Shown here: positions 10,539 through 21,049 of the stretch, piece by piece
Layout: every line of letters starts with the position of its first letter
Numbering within the stretch: position 1 is the first letter of the stretch
Assembly (NCBI RefSeq): GCF_964355755.1
Contig: NC_092678.1
Coordinates: 22,856,365-22,920,364 of the forward strand
DNA length: 64,000 bases
Reading direction: 5' to 3'
Origin: Antedon mediterranea
Lineage: Eukaryota; Echinodermata; Crinoidea; Comatulida; Antedonidae
Translations under genes and position numbers: made by a program
The notes under the pieces: model-generated
Databases searched by the model: none
The model's input: only the letters and a program-made list of their open reading frames with translations
What the model was told of the DNA's origin: nothing

Positions 10539-13500
10539 CTGAAATTTAAAACAATTGTCAATTCAACGATAACAATGTATTATGCTTGTCATCTATAATT
10601 GTCTTGAATTGTATTGTCGCTGTAAATTAGATTGGTGGTTAACATGGTTGTAACATGTTAATTGTATTAGTAAAAATGCAATTAACCAATATCCTATTTT
10701 GTATAATTTACACTTTATACTGGTAGGGCTTGGGTAGGACTTGGTGGGCTTGACCCTGGACTTGGTGTTTTGGACTTGTAGTGGCTGGCTACCAAATAAT
10801 TAATTAAGTCATTATGTCGAAATTTCGATTTAGTGTGCCAAAATTTCGATTTAGTAAAATAAAAACAAACAGCCGTTCATTTAGGCCAAGTATGGAACGC
10901 ATTAAGTCCCGATGGGCCATCAAGGACTAATATAATAGTGTTTAAAAAGGACTGAAACGTCTGATTGCCAAATATAAATGTTATGTGTTTCCTTTTTTTC
11001 TAATAAATATACTTACCTTCAGATGGAGGTTTGAAGGCGATGGCGATGGCGATGGCGATGGCGAAAATGGCGATGGCGATGGCGATGGCGAAAATACCGA
11101 CAATTAAGCCAGTTTTTAGTGAGCAAGCTATACAAAATAAACGAAGACAAATTTTATGGTTTTTTTTATTATTCTCTATTTGCACGCTGCTGCTCTAGCC
11201 CGCTACGTCACAAGAGATGACTCATTTATTAACTGAAAGCAAGCAGCAGTTATAGTACTTGACACTGGCGTTTTTGCTAAAAAGGATTCTCGACTATAAT
11301 TTATAGGTACCAGCTGCTGAACTCAAAAAAACGTCTGGGAAAAGATTCTAACGGTTGAATGACAAATCCCAAAGCATTTCTGGTATTTATGAGTCCCATG
11401 ATATTATATAATACTGTAATTCACTGTCAGATAATCAAAACAGTCCATGAAAGTTTTTGCTTGACCTTAGCAATAAAATAAACTAAAGTGACAAAAATTG
11501 AGTCTGTGTTTCATATCAAAGTTTTTCACTTCTGTAACTTCTGTAACAATAATATTTATTCACATAAAAAATAGAAAAGAAACGTTTAATTATAACTCCA
11601 TATATATAACAACCATTGTCTGACAGACAATATATAAGTATTTTTTTGCTTTAAATTACATTTTTTCAGGTAAAATAACTATTATGTGACAATAAAATGA
11701 CACATTCAAAACAAATCTGAAATAAAAATATTTTCCAGAGGGACAATATATCTTTAAAACTGTTACGTCAATAAGCGAGCAGCGTTTTTTTGTAAGAAAT
11801 ATTTCTTGTTATTTATTCTTTTATAGTTCATCGGACGTACAAATATTTGAAATAACAATAATAATAATTATTATTATTACCTATTTTTGGTTCTTTGAAT
11901 TTGGCTTTCTGTTTAGTTCTTAAATAGTCTCGAATAGACCTACTTTCATCTGAAATAGAAATATTTATTAATTCAGTGGATTAAAAAATATATTGATTGG
12001 GCCTACCATCTATGAAAGGCACTTCAATTATGACACGGAAGAAGAGTTGACATACATCAAATTTACGAAGATGAAGACGACATTATGCCATAACGCCCGC
12101 CTCATAGTGTATTTACTATAGGTGTAGTTGAGATAGGGTCTAGTGTCCAGAAATAACAATGACATTATTATGGGCGTTGTTATAGGTCATCTATGCTTGA
12201 AAAAATACATTGAGAAAATATTCAAATAGAGAAGATTTTATAATCTTCATATTAGGTAAAAAATAACCAAACTTGACTCCCTTATGTATTGAAGTAAGTG
12301 AAATATCCGACATATAAATGCCGATTTGGATGGTAGGCATAGTTTACTTACTTGTATCAACGAAATTAACAGATTCTACTACATGGTTCAGTCTAACTTC
12401 TCTTAACACCTCGATGAATTTCATCATGTTTCTTTCCGAGAGAATCAAGTTACGTTCAAGGTCCACAATCAAACTCCAGCTGTCTTCATATGGTTTTAAA
12501 TATGTTTCTTCATACATTTCACTTATCTGTCTTGTATCACTTGGTGACATACTATTGCCAAGTCGCATTATCATATGTCTGTATTCACTAAATGACACAT
12601 CTCTCTCTTCTGTTTTTGGGCGTAACAATTCTAATTCTGGCATCCGATATATTCGGTCCCAAACGCCATCTTGTTTTGTTACAGTTATGGTATCGTATAT
12701 AAGATTGGGATTGTTGTGATTTAGTCCTTTATAAATACACAACAAGTTTAACAATTCCATCATTGATGAAGCATTCTCTATTCTAGCTTTGTCTGGCACC
12801 AAGTCTTTGTACAAAACTTTAATCATCCCGATTAGGCGAAATTGGTCAAACCAATCTGCCACAATTTGTTTCAACTGAATGAATTGATGCGTTGTTAAGG
12901 CTAGGAAAAGAAGATGAAATATTTAATTGAACCATTGGATTCTAGTCTCTTATGTATTACGCATTCCATAGAGGAATTGATATCTGAAATTACAGATATT
13001 ATTAAAGACCATCTTGACTATAGTAAAAAGACTATTCACAATAGACTAAATATTAACATCGAATTGATGTTACTATTATTGAGAAATTCGGTTTTTGGGG
13101 ACAATACATAACATCTTTAATATAAGGCTCTCTTTCACTAACCTGTTGTTATCTGTGTTTGTTCTGGTGCTGAAGCCGGTCTTGCTGCCAATGTTGGTTC
13201 CAGTGTTTGAATAACCGCAGGCTGATAGGGTGTTGCTATAATTCACATGCAGTTACACCAAGAAACACAAAAGAAACCAAAATATAATAAGCTTATAATT
13301 CACCAAAATGTAATTACGAATAACAGTAATTTATACTTTGTTTACTTATTTAATGTTTTAATTTTATTTCATTTGTATTCTAAAAAACATGGCATTTTAT
13401 GATAGTAACTGTTCATTTGATTTTGTTTATATGGAATTTTATGTCGATTAATGTGCAAATTACCACCAAACTACTGTGTAATGTGTATGATAATAAACCC

Positions 13501-14044
13501 TTCTTATTTAGACTAATAATGTGTGGTAGGTAGGCATACCTAGTAAAATATGTTCTGATACTTTGTTTAAAACTGTTGCAAACATTTTAATCTTTTGTTG
13601 TGAATCCAAGTGTCCAGCTTTCTCAATGTGATATACAACATCCCATATGTTGTCGAAGTTGAAGGCACTCAGTTTATAGAATGCAGTCAATTTTATCAAG
13701 TCGTTTCCTCCAACGTTTTTAAGTGCTATAAACAGTGTTTTGCGGTATTTTGTCAGGCATACTGTGTTTGTTGTGCAATTGTTTTTCTTGTATTTGTTTA
13801 TGCAATCTGTCGCTGAGGACAGCATAGTAACTTCAGATATGTCCAACAGCAGTCTCACATCAGTTTTAGAAATAAATCCATGATCATTAAGTTTGTTAAA
13901 CAGATATAAGGCTATGTCTGATTGATCTAGATCTCGAATAGGTAGAATACCATATAGAAGCATTCTTAACTCTCGGACTGTCACACCAGTATAGTGTTTG
14001 CTAAGTTTTTTCAGGAAGTTTCTGAATTTTACATTACCATCCAT
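8494..14044 (-). CDS. Gene A: DED-DED / DED-like / TM / NACHT NLR-like protein (spliced, 6 coding exons)
   Basis: Join of minus-strand exons 14044-13540, 13235-13143, 12900-12352, 11949-11881, 11127-11017 and 10538-8494. The lengths sum to 3372 nt, which is exactly 1124 codons, and every junction is GT/AG in phase 1. The predicted product has 1123 residues: tandem death-effector-like domains (1-168), a Pro/Ala/Thr linker (169-199), a second pair of death-fold domains (200-382), a short charged exon (383-405), one transmembrane helix (about 413-437) and a NACHT module (443 onward; Walker A 522-529, Walker B about 600-611). NACHT-DED proteins are NTP-driven oligomerising sensors in innate immunity and cell death; ligand and partner are unknown here. 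Splicing is my inference from splice sites and paralogue comparison, with no transcript evidence. Some exons could be alternative. Confidence 0.78.
11017..11127 (-). CDS. Gene A transmembrane exon encoded by a GCCATC microsatellite
   Basis: A 111-nt phase 1-1 exon, acceptor TTTTGTATAG and donor GAAG|GTAAGT. It encodes CSLKTG, then a 25-residue hydrophobic helix made mostly of alternating Ala-Ile, then KPPSE. The Ala-Ile part is a short hexanucleotide repeat, read GCCATC on the coding strand and interrupted once by ATTTTC, which supplies Ile-Phe. Its equivalents in genes B (21153-21236) and C (43217-43288) are ordinary, non-repetitive transmembrane exons at the same position and phase, which supports a real exon rather than a chance ORF. 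The helix separates the death-fold domains from NACHT. Confidence 0.72.
11182..11810 (-). mobile_element. MITE-like element R3, copy 2, interrupted
   Basis: Inverted copy of 2074-2459, lying just upstream of gene A's TM exon. It is split by about 290 bp (roughly 11480-11772) of sequence whose second half resembles 43925-44060 in the corresponding intron of gene C. The end words CACGCTGCTGCTCTAGCCCG and GCGAGCAGCG are retained. Confidence 0.55.
11881..11949 (-). CDS. Gene A mini-exon homologous to the start of the NACHT exon
   Basis: A 69-nt phase 1-1 exon (acceptor TTTCTATTTCAG, donor AAATAG|GTAATA) encoding ESRSIRDYLRTKQKAKF and a few more residues. It matches the first residues of the NACHT exons (EIIRNYLTAQQKHKL in gene B), so it looks like a duplicated fragment of that exon lying upstream of the transmembrane exon. 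It keeps the frame whether included or skipped, so it may be alternative or a relic. Confidence 0.5.
12352..12900 (-). CDS. Gene A exon with second pair of death-fold (DED-like) domains
   Basis: A 549-nt phase 1-1 exon; acceptor TTCTTTTCCTAG, donor ACAA|GTAAGT. The second half fits the death-effector pattern well: FSEYRHMIMRLGNSM, a charged helix, then LIVDLERNLILSERNMMKFIEVL, where the leucine-serine-x-x-asparagine motif before the fifth helix is typical of DEDs. The first half (ADWFDQFRLIGMIKVLYKDL through GVWDRIYRM) is helical and of similar length but more diverged. It occupies the same place as the tandem-DED exon 27162-27716 of gene B. It should mediate homotypic contacts with death-fold partners. 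The exact fold class is inferred by eye. Confidence 0.65.
13143..13235 (-). CDS. Gene A Pro/Ala/Thr linker exon
   Basis: A 93-nt phase 1-1 exon, acceptor GAATTATAG, donor AACAG|GTTAGT. It encodes a low-complexity linker beginning TPYQPAVIQTLEPTLAARP, rich in Pro, Ala, Thr and Gln. The first residues resemble the 52-nt linker exon of gene C (44201-44252, KPYKP). Confidence 0.55.
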
Positions 14045-14051
14045 TTTTAAT
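13540..14051 (-). CDS. Gene A first coding exon: tandem DED
   Basis: The acceptor CAG precedes ATTAAAAATGG, so the start codon (14044) lies seven bases inside this exon and an upstream noncoding leader exon is expected. It encodes 168 residues with two death-effector-like repeats: KFRNFLKKLSKHYTGVTV through LFNKLNDHGFISKTDVRLLL, and YRKTLFIALKNV through VVYHIEKAGHLDSQQKIKMF. The donor is ACTAG|GTATGC in phase 1. Exons 44606-45120 (gene C) and 30629-31146 (gene B) are clear paralogues with the same leader bases and donor. A tandem-DED N terminus recalls FLIP and caspase-8 layout, but no protease domain follows. Confidence 0.75.
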
Positions 14052-14854
14052 CTGTAAAAATATAATTGTAAAAATAGCAAAATATTTTCAAACAATGAGA
14101 CCTAAAAATGTTTAGATGTTCCATGCTTTCTATTGAGGCAGTATTTGTGTAGTTGTTTGATTTTAGTCGTAATTTCAGCTAACTTTAAAGCTCAGGTACA
14201 GGCATGAATTTTAAATATAATATTTGGTTAATTGTACATAAATCAAATATTTGTAACAGAAATCAAGAAAAAAAAACATGAATTTCCCTTAATATGGCCA
14301 AATACAAAATTTGCAAAATTCTTCCATAAAAACCAGGAAGACCTTTTTTCAGTAGTTAGGTAGTTAACCTAATGTAATAACATGTCTTGTGACTCCCTAG
14401 AAGGTGAAAAAAGATGGTGGATATACGGTGGATAATTTTTGCTATAGCATGAAAATTAAAATTTGAAGTTGAATAAAAATTCCAGAAATGTAATATTCAA
14501 GTTATATTACCTATACTTAGTCATCTGATAAAATTTGTTACCACACTGTTTATTTTTCGTAGCTTTTTAAAATGCCTCTCTATTTACAAAATTTGTGTAC
14601 AAAAAAATAGAGATTTTACTGTGTAATTTGAACTATCTGAACTGATAAGAAAATGCTTATTTTCAACAAGCTCGTGTAACACAAATAAAATCCCAAAAAT
14701 TATGAAACATAGGGGAAACTATAGATCGATAATTATTGGAATGCATGATCAATAGAAATTTTTTGCCCGCACCTGGCCTTTAAAAAGTATTTATTTATAA
14801 TTCTAAGTCTATTAGTGTAGGTTCATTCTGAAAAAAGGGATTGGAAAGTGAATT

Positions 14855-15062
14855 TAGGTAGATTAGTGGTTAACGTGCTTGCCTTCTAATACCAAGGTCC
14901 CAGGGCTCAACTCTGACCTAGTGCCAGGGTTGTAACTCACGACTCTTTCAAATAAGACTTTAGTTTATAAGTACGATAAATTATAAAATAGTTTATCCAT
15001 CCTGTAATTGGCGAGTTACTTACTGTTGGATACGTATGAAAAATAATAATAATAATATCCTG
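14855..15062 (+). mobile_element. tRNA-derived SINE (putative)
   Basis: A box-like TAGATTAGTGG and B box-like GGCTCAACTCT are spaced as in tRNA genes, followed by an unrelated body and an AAT-rich tail (15044-15056). The cloverleaf does not close, so it is not a functional tRNA. 14101-14854 contains nothing else recognisable. Confidence 0.45.
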
Positions 15063-15293
15063 GATTGATAAAGTGCCTAATGTAGTGAACAATTTTGATA
15101 AAAGTGGTACCTATGACCGTTTTAAGTCAAAATAAGCACTACTACACTATCTCTAACTCAGTTCTAAACCAGCTGCGCCACACCCCGAAAAAGCTTTAGA
15201 TGACTACGTTTTATATTGAATTTTTCATAAATAATTACTATTAATCAGTCTAAAATAAATAAATTATTGAATTGGAATATTAAAAATGCTTAC

Positions 15294-15430
15294 CCCATGC
15301 TTATCCCGTCTGTTTGCTAGAAATAAACTGATTCGTTTATGAGCTTAATGAGTTTTTTGTAATCAAGATGGCGAACTATTCAACAACAACGCCATGAATC
15401 GATATAACAATGTATTCAATGATGCATAAA
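15294..15430 (-). promoter_or_regulatory. Gene A putative promoter / noncoding leader exon
   Basis: A block conserved with 45424-45545 (upstream of gene C), 35399-35565 (upstream of the relic DED) and 3306-3445. Each ends at a donor of form GT(A/G)AG (15293 here, GTAAGC). Shared words include ATCGAT, TATAACAATGTA and GATGCATAA next to GCGTCAT. It lies 1.2 kb upstream of the DED exon, whose acceptor demands a 5' leader. The transcription start is not visible, so the outer boundary is approximate. Confidence 0.45.
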
Positions 15431-15879
15431 TTATGAGCAGCAGCGTCATAGGCTACGTTATCATTATTCTTTTGTTGACATTTAATAAATAAATTTAGGA
15501 AACCTGGTTTTTCGCTTCTTTTAAATCCAAGGGTTAAATAACTTGTAAAAAGGGTAAAGCAAGGTACAGTATGGTCATGGAAATTGTTCTTAACTCCATG
15601 TTTTACATCAAATTGTTTCTATATTAGTACAATTGAGTATTTATTAATAAATATGCAACGTATGCTTATACTATGGAAATAATATTAATAAATTGGTCAA
15701 ATGTTTACTCTGACGTAATTTTGTAGTTTAAACTAAGTACTTTAAAAACACTCTCGCGTGTGCTTAGTACGTACAAACTTACTTCCGAGGGCAAACATCT
15801 GACCAATTACTCCTAACTCCTAAAATAGATAATAATTAAGTTTCCATAATTTATACTAATTATTTATATCATAGATTTA

Positions 15880-16455
15880 TGTTCTATCATAGAGATATTA
15901 TAGTGACACTATCTATTTTGATTTTGATTTTTTATATTTTTTATTGTATGTAATTTGGTTTAGTTATCTTACTTTGTTCTTTTTCTTCTTTTTTTATATC
16001 AATTCTGTTTACAGTCATCAAATAATTCACCACAGCTGAAATAATTTAATCTATGCTTTCCTGTTTATTGATGTCCCTAATTTGGGTTCCTATTGTTCCT
16101 TATTATTTTTGCTGGTAGACACTGTGTATCAAGAATGTGTATATCTTAACATAGATTCTAAGTACTGTATATTCCTTTGTTCATATACTAATTGATATGC
16201 TAATTTAGTGTCCAAGCTTATGTATGTGGGTTGCATTTAATTGGTTTTAGTATTACAGTTTATTTTTAATTTGGTTTTATCGAACTTCCGTTTTATCTGA
16301 GCATTATCTGTTTTAATCTAGTCTATCTTTATTTTGATACTCATATATTTTTATATTGTATGTTTAATTGTTTTAAGGATGCACCATTATTATGTGTGCC
16401 GCTGTTCAAAAAGCGTTTTCCAAATAAATTATTATTATTATTATTATTATTATCT
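15880..16455 (+). repeat. Possible LINE 3' end with ATT microsatellite tail
   Basis: T-rich sequence ending in AAAAAGCGTTTTCCAAATAA and a run of ATT (16428-16452), the kind of simple-repeat tail left by non-LTR retrotransposons. No reverse transcriptase fragment is readable here. 15431-15879 and 16456-16668 show nothing I can name. Confidence 0.35.
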
Positions 16456-16671
16456 CTATGTTTCTATCTGTACTGTATGTTGTTTATACTGTATTTGTTT
16501 GTGATTTACCTGTACTGTTGATTCTTCTAATTCCCAATGAACCATGACATTCTGCTTTTTGTTAAATAACAAAAAGACGTGTTTTACAAATATTTGTTAT
16601 GTACTGAATAGATTAGTATAAGGCCTATAACAGGCTGGTGGATATAAATTATATAAAAATAAGGTTTTTTG

Positions 16672-16960
16672 TTTAATATTAGTACACCTTTTATATTATT
16701 ATACTTGTATTCAATACCTTTGTGGTTTTCTGCCGTGGTGCAGATGCCAGGTCCGACATATCGTATACTTTACTCCAACAAAGACGTATATTTTCTCACG
16801 CTAAATATACCCTTTTTTATTTCATCCAATTATGAACCTATTTTTTCTTACCACAGTTTACGTTGTATCCATCTCATGTTCCAGTGTCACACTGTTGTTT
16901 TCATCCGCCTCACTAATTTTATATTAGGAATTAATCAGTTCGATTTTGTTCCTGTATGAA
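16672..16960. repeat. Dispersed repeat R5, copy 2
   Basis: First 145 bp near-identical to 7985-8130; the rest is not matched elsewhere in the window. The open frame here is judged incidental. Confidence 0.5.
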
Positions 16961-17099
16961 TGAATTCTCCAAAGAATAAAATACCCGCGCTAGTAATAGC
17001 TGAGTGTGTAGAGTTATCATTCAATTGTAAAGTGTCTATCAGAAGGACACCAATGATCGCAACAGAAAATATAGAACAATGCTAGTAAATACTGTTCAA

Positions 17100-18230
17100 T
17101 TTAATTTACAAGTAATTCAATTTATTTTCTCAATTCAATTTATTTTCTCAATTCAATTTATTTCCACAATATAATAACATACAGAATAATAAATACAATG
17201 AAGTAATCATGTGGGGGAGGGTCATGTAAGTCATAAAGACTTTAAGTTTGAGCCACCCAAGATATAACATTAAATACAAATACGAAAAAGAAAAACATAT
17301 ATACATAAACTAATAATACATAAAAAAAACAAAGCTACAATTTCTATTTAAACCATTTTATCCGATCTTAACTGGTCTTATAAAATATATATATTTAACG
17401 TTCATCATATCTTGAAAATAAATAGTTCTTGTATACTAATTTAAATTTAGAAATTATAGGTGCATTTTTAATATCTACATGGATTGAATTCTATAATTTA
17501 GCTCCATGGTATTTAATAGAGTTCTTGGTCAAATTGTGTGTACATTTAGGTAAAAGATAATCATTTGCATTACGTGTATTATGACTTTGTAGTTGACTAT
17601 GTTTCATAAAGTAGTTATTAAATGATTTTGGAGTTTCTTATTTTTGTATTTGTACATAAAGAAAGCAGATTGCAAACTATTGATATCATAGGCCTATTTA
17701 GTGGTTTGGTATGGGCTAGATAAGTTGATTTAGAACAAATACGAAGCGCTTATTTCTGTAATTTAAAGAGATGGTCCAACTTTGTAGTTTAACCGTAGAA
17801 GTCCATGGGCATTGAACATATTTATTTGTAACAGTTCCCCATAACAAAATTACAATACGACAAATATGGAAGAACCGTGGTATTATATAATGAAAAAAAG
17901 AATATTTATTGGTAAAATATATTGAAGCTTTCTCATTACTCCATTTCTTGAAACCTGAGTAGAAATGTCAATTGTGATTCAAAGAAAATTTGTATGTTGT
18001 TTTTCTTTAATTAAAATATTATCAATTTAAATTATTATTATTCCCTCTGACGTGTCTTGCAAACTATTTAAAAAAATAGTTTTATCAATATTCAGCGATA
18101 GTTTATCAGCCTTAACCGATCTTGAGACACAAAGTAATTCCCTGTTAAGTATTTCAAAAAGATTATTAATATTTTTATCATCAGCATATAATATAACTAT
18201 AAAATGGAAAAACACATAGAACAAGTAAAT
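17100..18230 (-). mobile_element. Degraded LINE reverse transcriptase fragment
   Basis: Frame 18224-18027 encodes VILYADDKNINNLFEIL then VKADKLSLNIDKTIF, the YADD active-site motif and the KANKLSLNxxKT motif of Jockey/CR1-type reverse transcriptases. The following 0.9 kb on the minus strand gives broken frames with the usual C-terminal flavour. Near 17120-17168 a 19-bp unit (TTTATTTTCTCAATTCAAT) is repeated about 2.5 times at the 3' end. 18231-18920 has nothing clear. Confidence 0.65.
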
Positions 18231-18998
18231 GAATTGAAATAAATAATAGAATAAACATGGCTGTATTTACAATTTCGAATTGAATTTAAAAGATACAAAG
18301 AATCATTATAAAGGCTAGCACGCATTATCTTTTATAGCATAGTCTTAGCCTATAAAAGGTTAAACCGATACCTATAACAAACCCACGTCAAGTATTTTTT
18401 TAATGGATAAAAACCAAAAAAACGAATTAAAATCAATAACAAAAAAGATCTGCTATCAATTGTATAAAAATGTATAATCAAGAAGTCAAAAAAATGTATA
18501 GAAAATATAAGTTTGCACCACGCATAAACAAAGCTACAACTTTATGTACATATTTCATTTGTTCATAGGATAATTTCTTTTCATAGATATTAACTTGTTT
18601 TTGATAATTGTACCATTTTTATAACCTTCACCTAGAATTTTAATAACGGTATCTTTAATAAAAAGACGTATCAAGTTTGAAAAATATAGATAAAAATAAG
18701 AGTAAAATAAAGATAAATATATTAGTATACTTCCGGTGACAGATTAACATCGTTAACATTCTATTTAAATCTGTAATTCTTACGTGGTGATATCAAAAAA
18801 TCGTTCAATTATTTGATTGATAAAATATGATATTTCTAAGAGATGTAACTGTAATTGAAATGTATAACTATCGATTAGCGTCACTATCGATATTCGAAAC
18901 ATCACTCAGCTGTAAAAAGATGCAATTTATTTTTTCTTTAAATATGTCATCTATACATAGGCCTATATACAAAAAACAAACGAAAACATTCCAAATGT

Positions 18999-21049
18999 TT
19001 AGAAAGTTCTAATATGTGACCTAAGGAAGTCCCATTCATATGAACGATTTTGAGATGAGAGACGAAATTCCTTCAATTTAACAAAGCTACTACTACATTC
19101 CCATATCACTGACCTAATACGTTGACTATTTAGTTTTTCCGAATCACTAGACAAATGTATATAGAGAACTTCCAAGTCAGGAAAGGTTTGAAATAATTTG
19201 CACATTTGTGACCCAGTCAACTGTTCGTGATCTTCAATATAGTAAAAAGAACGTATTTCCTTAACTAAATCATATTTCTTCCATTCATTTGAGAGAATTG
19301 CAAGAGCTTCATCACCCCGCTTTTCAAGTAGTTTTATCAAATATCTGTCATGCATTAGTAACTCAATTAGTTTAATCAAATTATTGTTATGCATTGGTGG
19401 CATATTTTCATATTCTGCTTTGTATAGTTGTAATATGATTGATATGTGAGCTACAATCTTGCACACATTTTCAGATGAATATTCATTTGATTTTATAATT
19501 GACACTACATTATTTAATAGTGTAGACTGGTTTTTTGTAAGTTTATCTGAAAACAATTTTAAAAGTTGTATTAAGTGTAAATTGTCCCTTTTAAGAAATA
19601 TTTTAAAGGAATTATTTAAACATTCACTATTATTTTTCATTTTAGGAGACAGGCTTATTGGGTTGTCCAATGATTTCAATACTGTTTTTTCGTATTCTTG
19701 ATTCACATACTTGAAATATTTTGAAAATGAGTAATAATTTGAGGCCCTATTTACCAACCAATGTTCCATCAATTTGTCTGCATTGGGACCTAGAAAACTG
19801 ATAGTGACAACTCTTGTCATGTGTAAATACTCGTTTGTCCTGATTTTCTCGCATTCCTCATAATCTAAAGTCTCAATTTTGTTGGACAAGTAAAACCCGG
19901 CCAATGCCTCTGACAATAGCCTATGTGGAAATCGGTAAGTATTCACAAAACAATCTTGAATAATAATATTTTCTTTGTAAATAAATCCTATTTTCAGCGT
20001 TAAGTCAACTACACTTTTATTTAATAGTTTTTCATCAAAATTAAGTACATTTTTCTGTAAATTAATGTAACTAATGTTTCCTAGCATTAAAATTGCATTT
20101 TCATAGTCAGGTGGAATTTCATCAAATGCTATTATCGGCTTTGTAGTAGATTTATCACTTCTGTTAATAGACTGATTTATTACAGAACGAAAAATTTCTT
20201 CTAAATATTGTTTAAAATCTGTGGGAATTACTGGCTTGTGTTGCCATAAAGTACACATTTTAAGTAACAAAAATGGCGATGAAAACAATTCAAATATGTT
20301 TTTGTGATCACCACCCCAAACTCGTTTATCATGAGAATCAAGTTTAAATGCTTTGATCAATGACTGACCCAGATCAGGTTTTTCAATAAATTTGAAATAC
20401 CTGGTAATATAATGCTTTATATTTTCTGCAGCGAATCCTTCTACTTTTACATGTACGTCATAATATGTATCTAAATGTACAGTAAAACCTGGTCGTGAAG
20501 TCAGAATAACTGTGCTGTCTTCCAGTTCTTCTCCTTTTAATATCATTGGAATGTCAACCCCAGATAACTCATCGAATCCATCTACTAGAACAACTAATTC
20601 TTTGGCGTGTCTTTCGATAAAATACCTTATAGTTTTATTATTTAATGTATTCAGCTTAACATTAGCATTTACAATTATTTCTGTGATGTTTTGATCTACA
20701 TTGATGTCTCTGACGTTTACAAAAAATAATATTTTACCAGTAAACGTAGCATCGTTGTCGGTCGCCCAATTATAAGATATATATCGAAGTAATGCTGTCT
20801 TACCAATTCCCCCATTTCCGATCACCAATACTTTGCATGAGTCTCTGGACTTTATAATGGCCAGTAAATCTTTTAATGTATGCGTTTCAATTTTTTTGTC
20901 TATAGTGGTTTGTAGTATTGGATCGGTGAACAGCTGCGAAATATTATAATCCCTCTTCGTACAGTTTACGTTCCATGTTGGTGGTCTTACTTTGTGGATT
21001 TTTAATTTGTGTTTCTGCTGTGCTGTTAAATAGTTGCGAATAATCTCCT
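18999..21049 (-). CDS. Gene B last exon: NACHT NTPase and winged-helix region
   Basis: The acceptor AATATTTCAG precedes 21049; the exon is open in phase 1 to the stop at 18999. It has the EIIRNYLTAQQKHKL opening, RPPTWN, Walker A GNGGIGKT, Walker B ELVVLVDGFDEL, TSRPGF and HRLLSEALAGFYL. It is collinear with gene A's last exon and ends at the same place (after RSYEWDFLRSH), lacking gene C's LRR-like tail. A unique internal duplication near 19325-19400 repeats an LIKL-containing segment (MHNNNLIKLIELL next to MHDRYLIKLLEK) that gene A has once. An AATAAA signal lies on the minus strand at 18926-18931, about 70 bases past the stop. Confidence 0.88.

Noticed and set aside
12318-12719. A plus-strand 133-codon frame
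   Set aside because: Antisense shadow of the gene A death-fold exon, with no motif of its own.
12914-13111. A plus-strand 65-codon frame between gene A exons
   Set aside because: Lies in an intron, no recognisable motif, no splice support.
16669-16959. A 96-codon frame as a gene
   Set aside because: Its first half is a dispersed repeat also present at 7985-8130, with different frames there.
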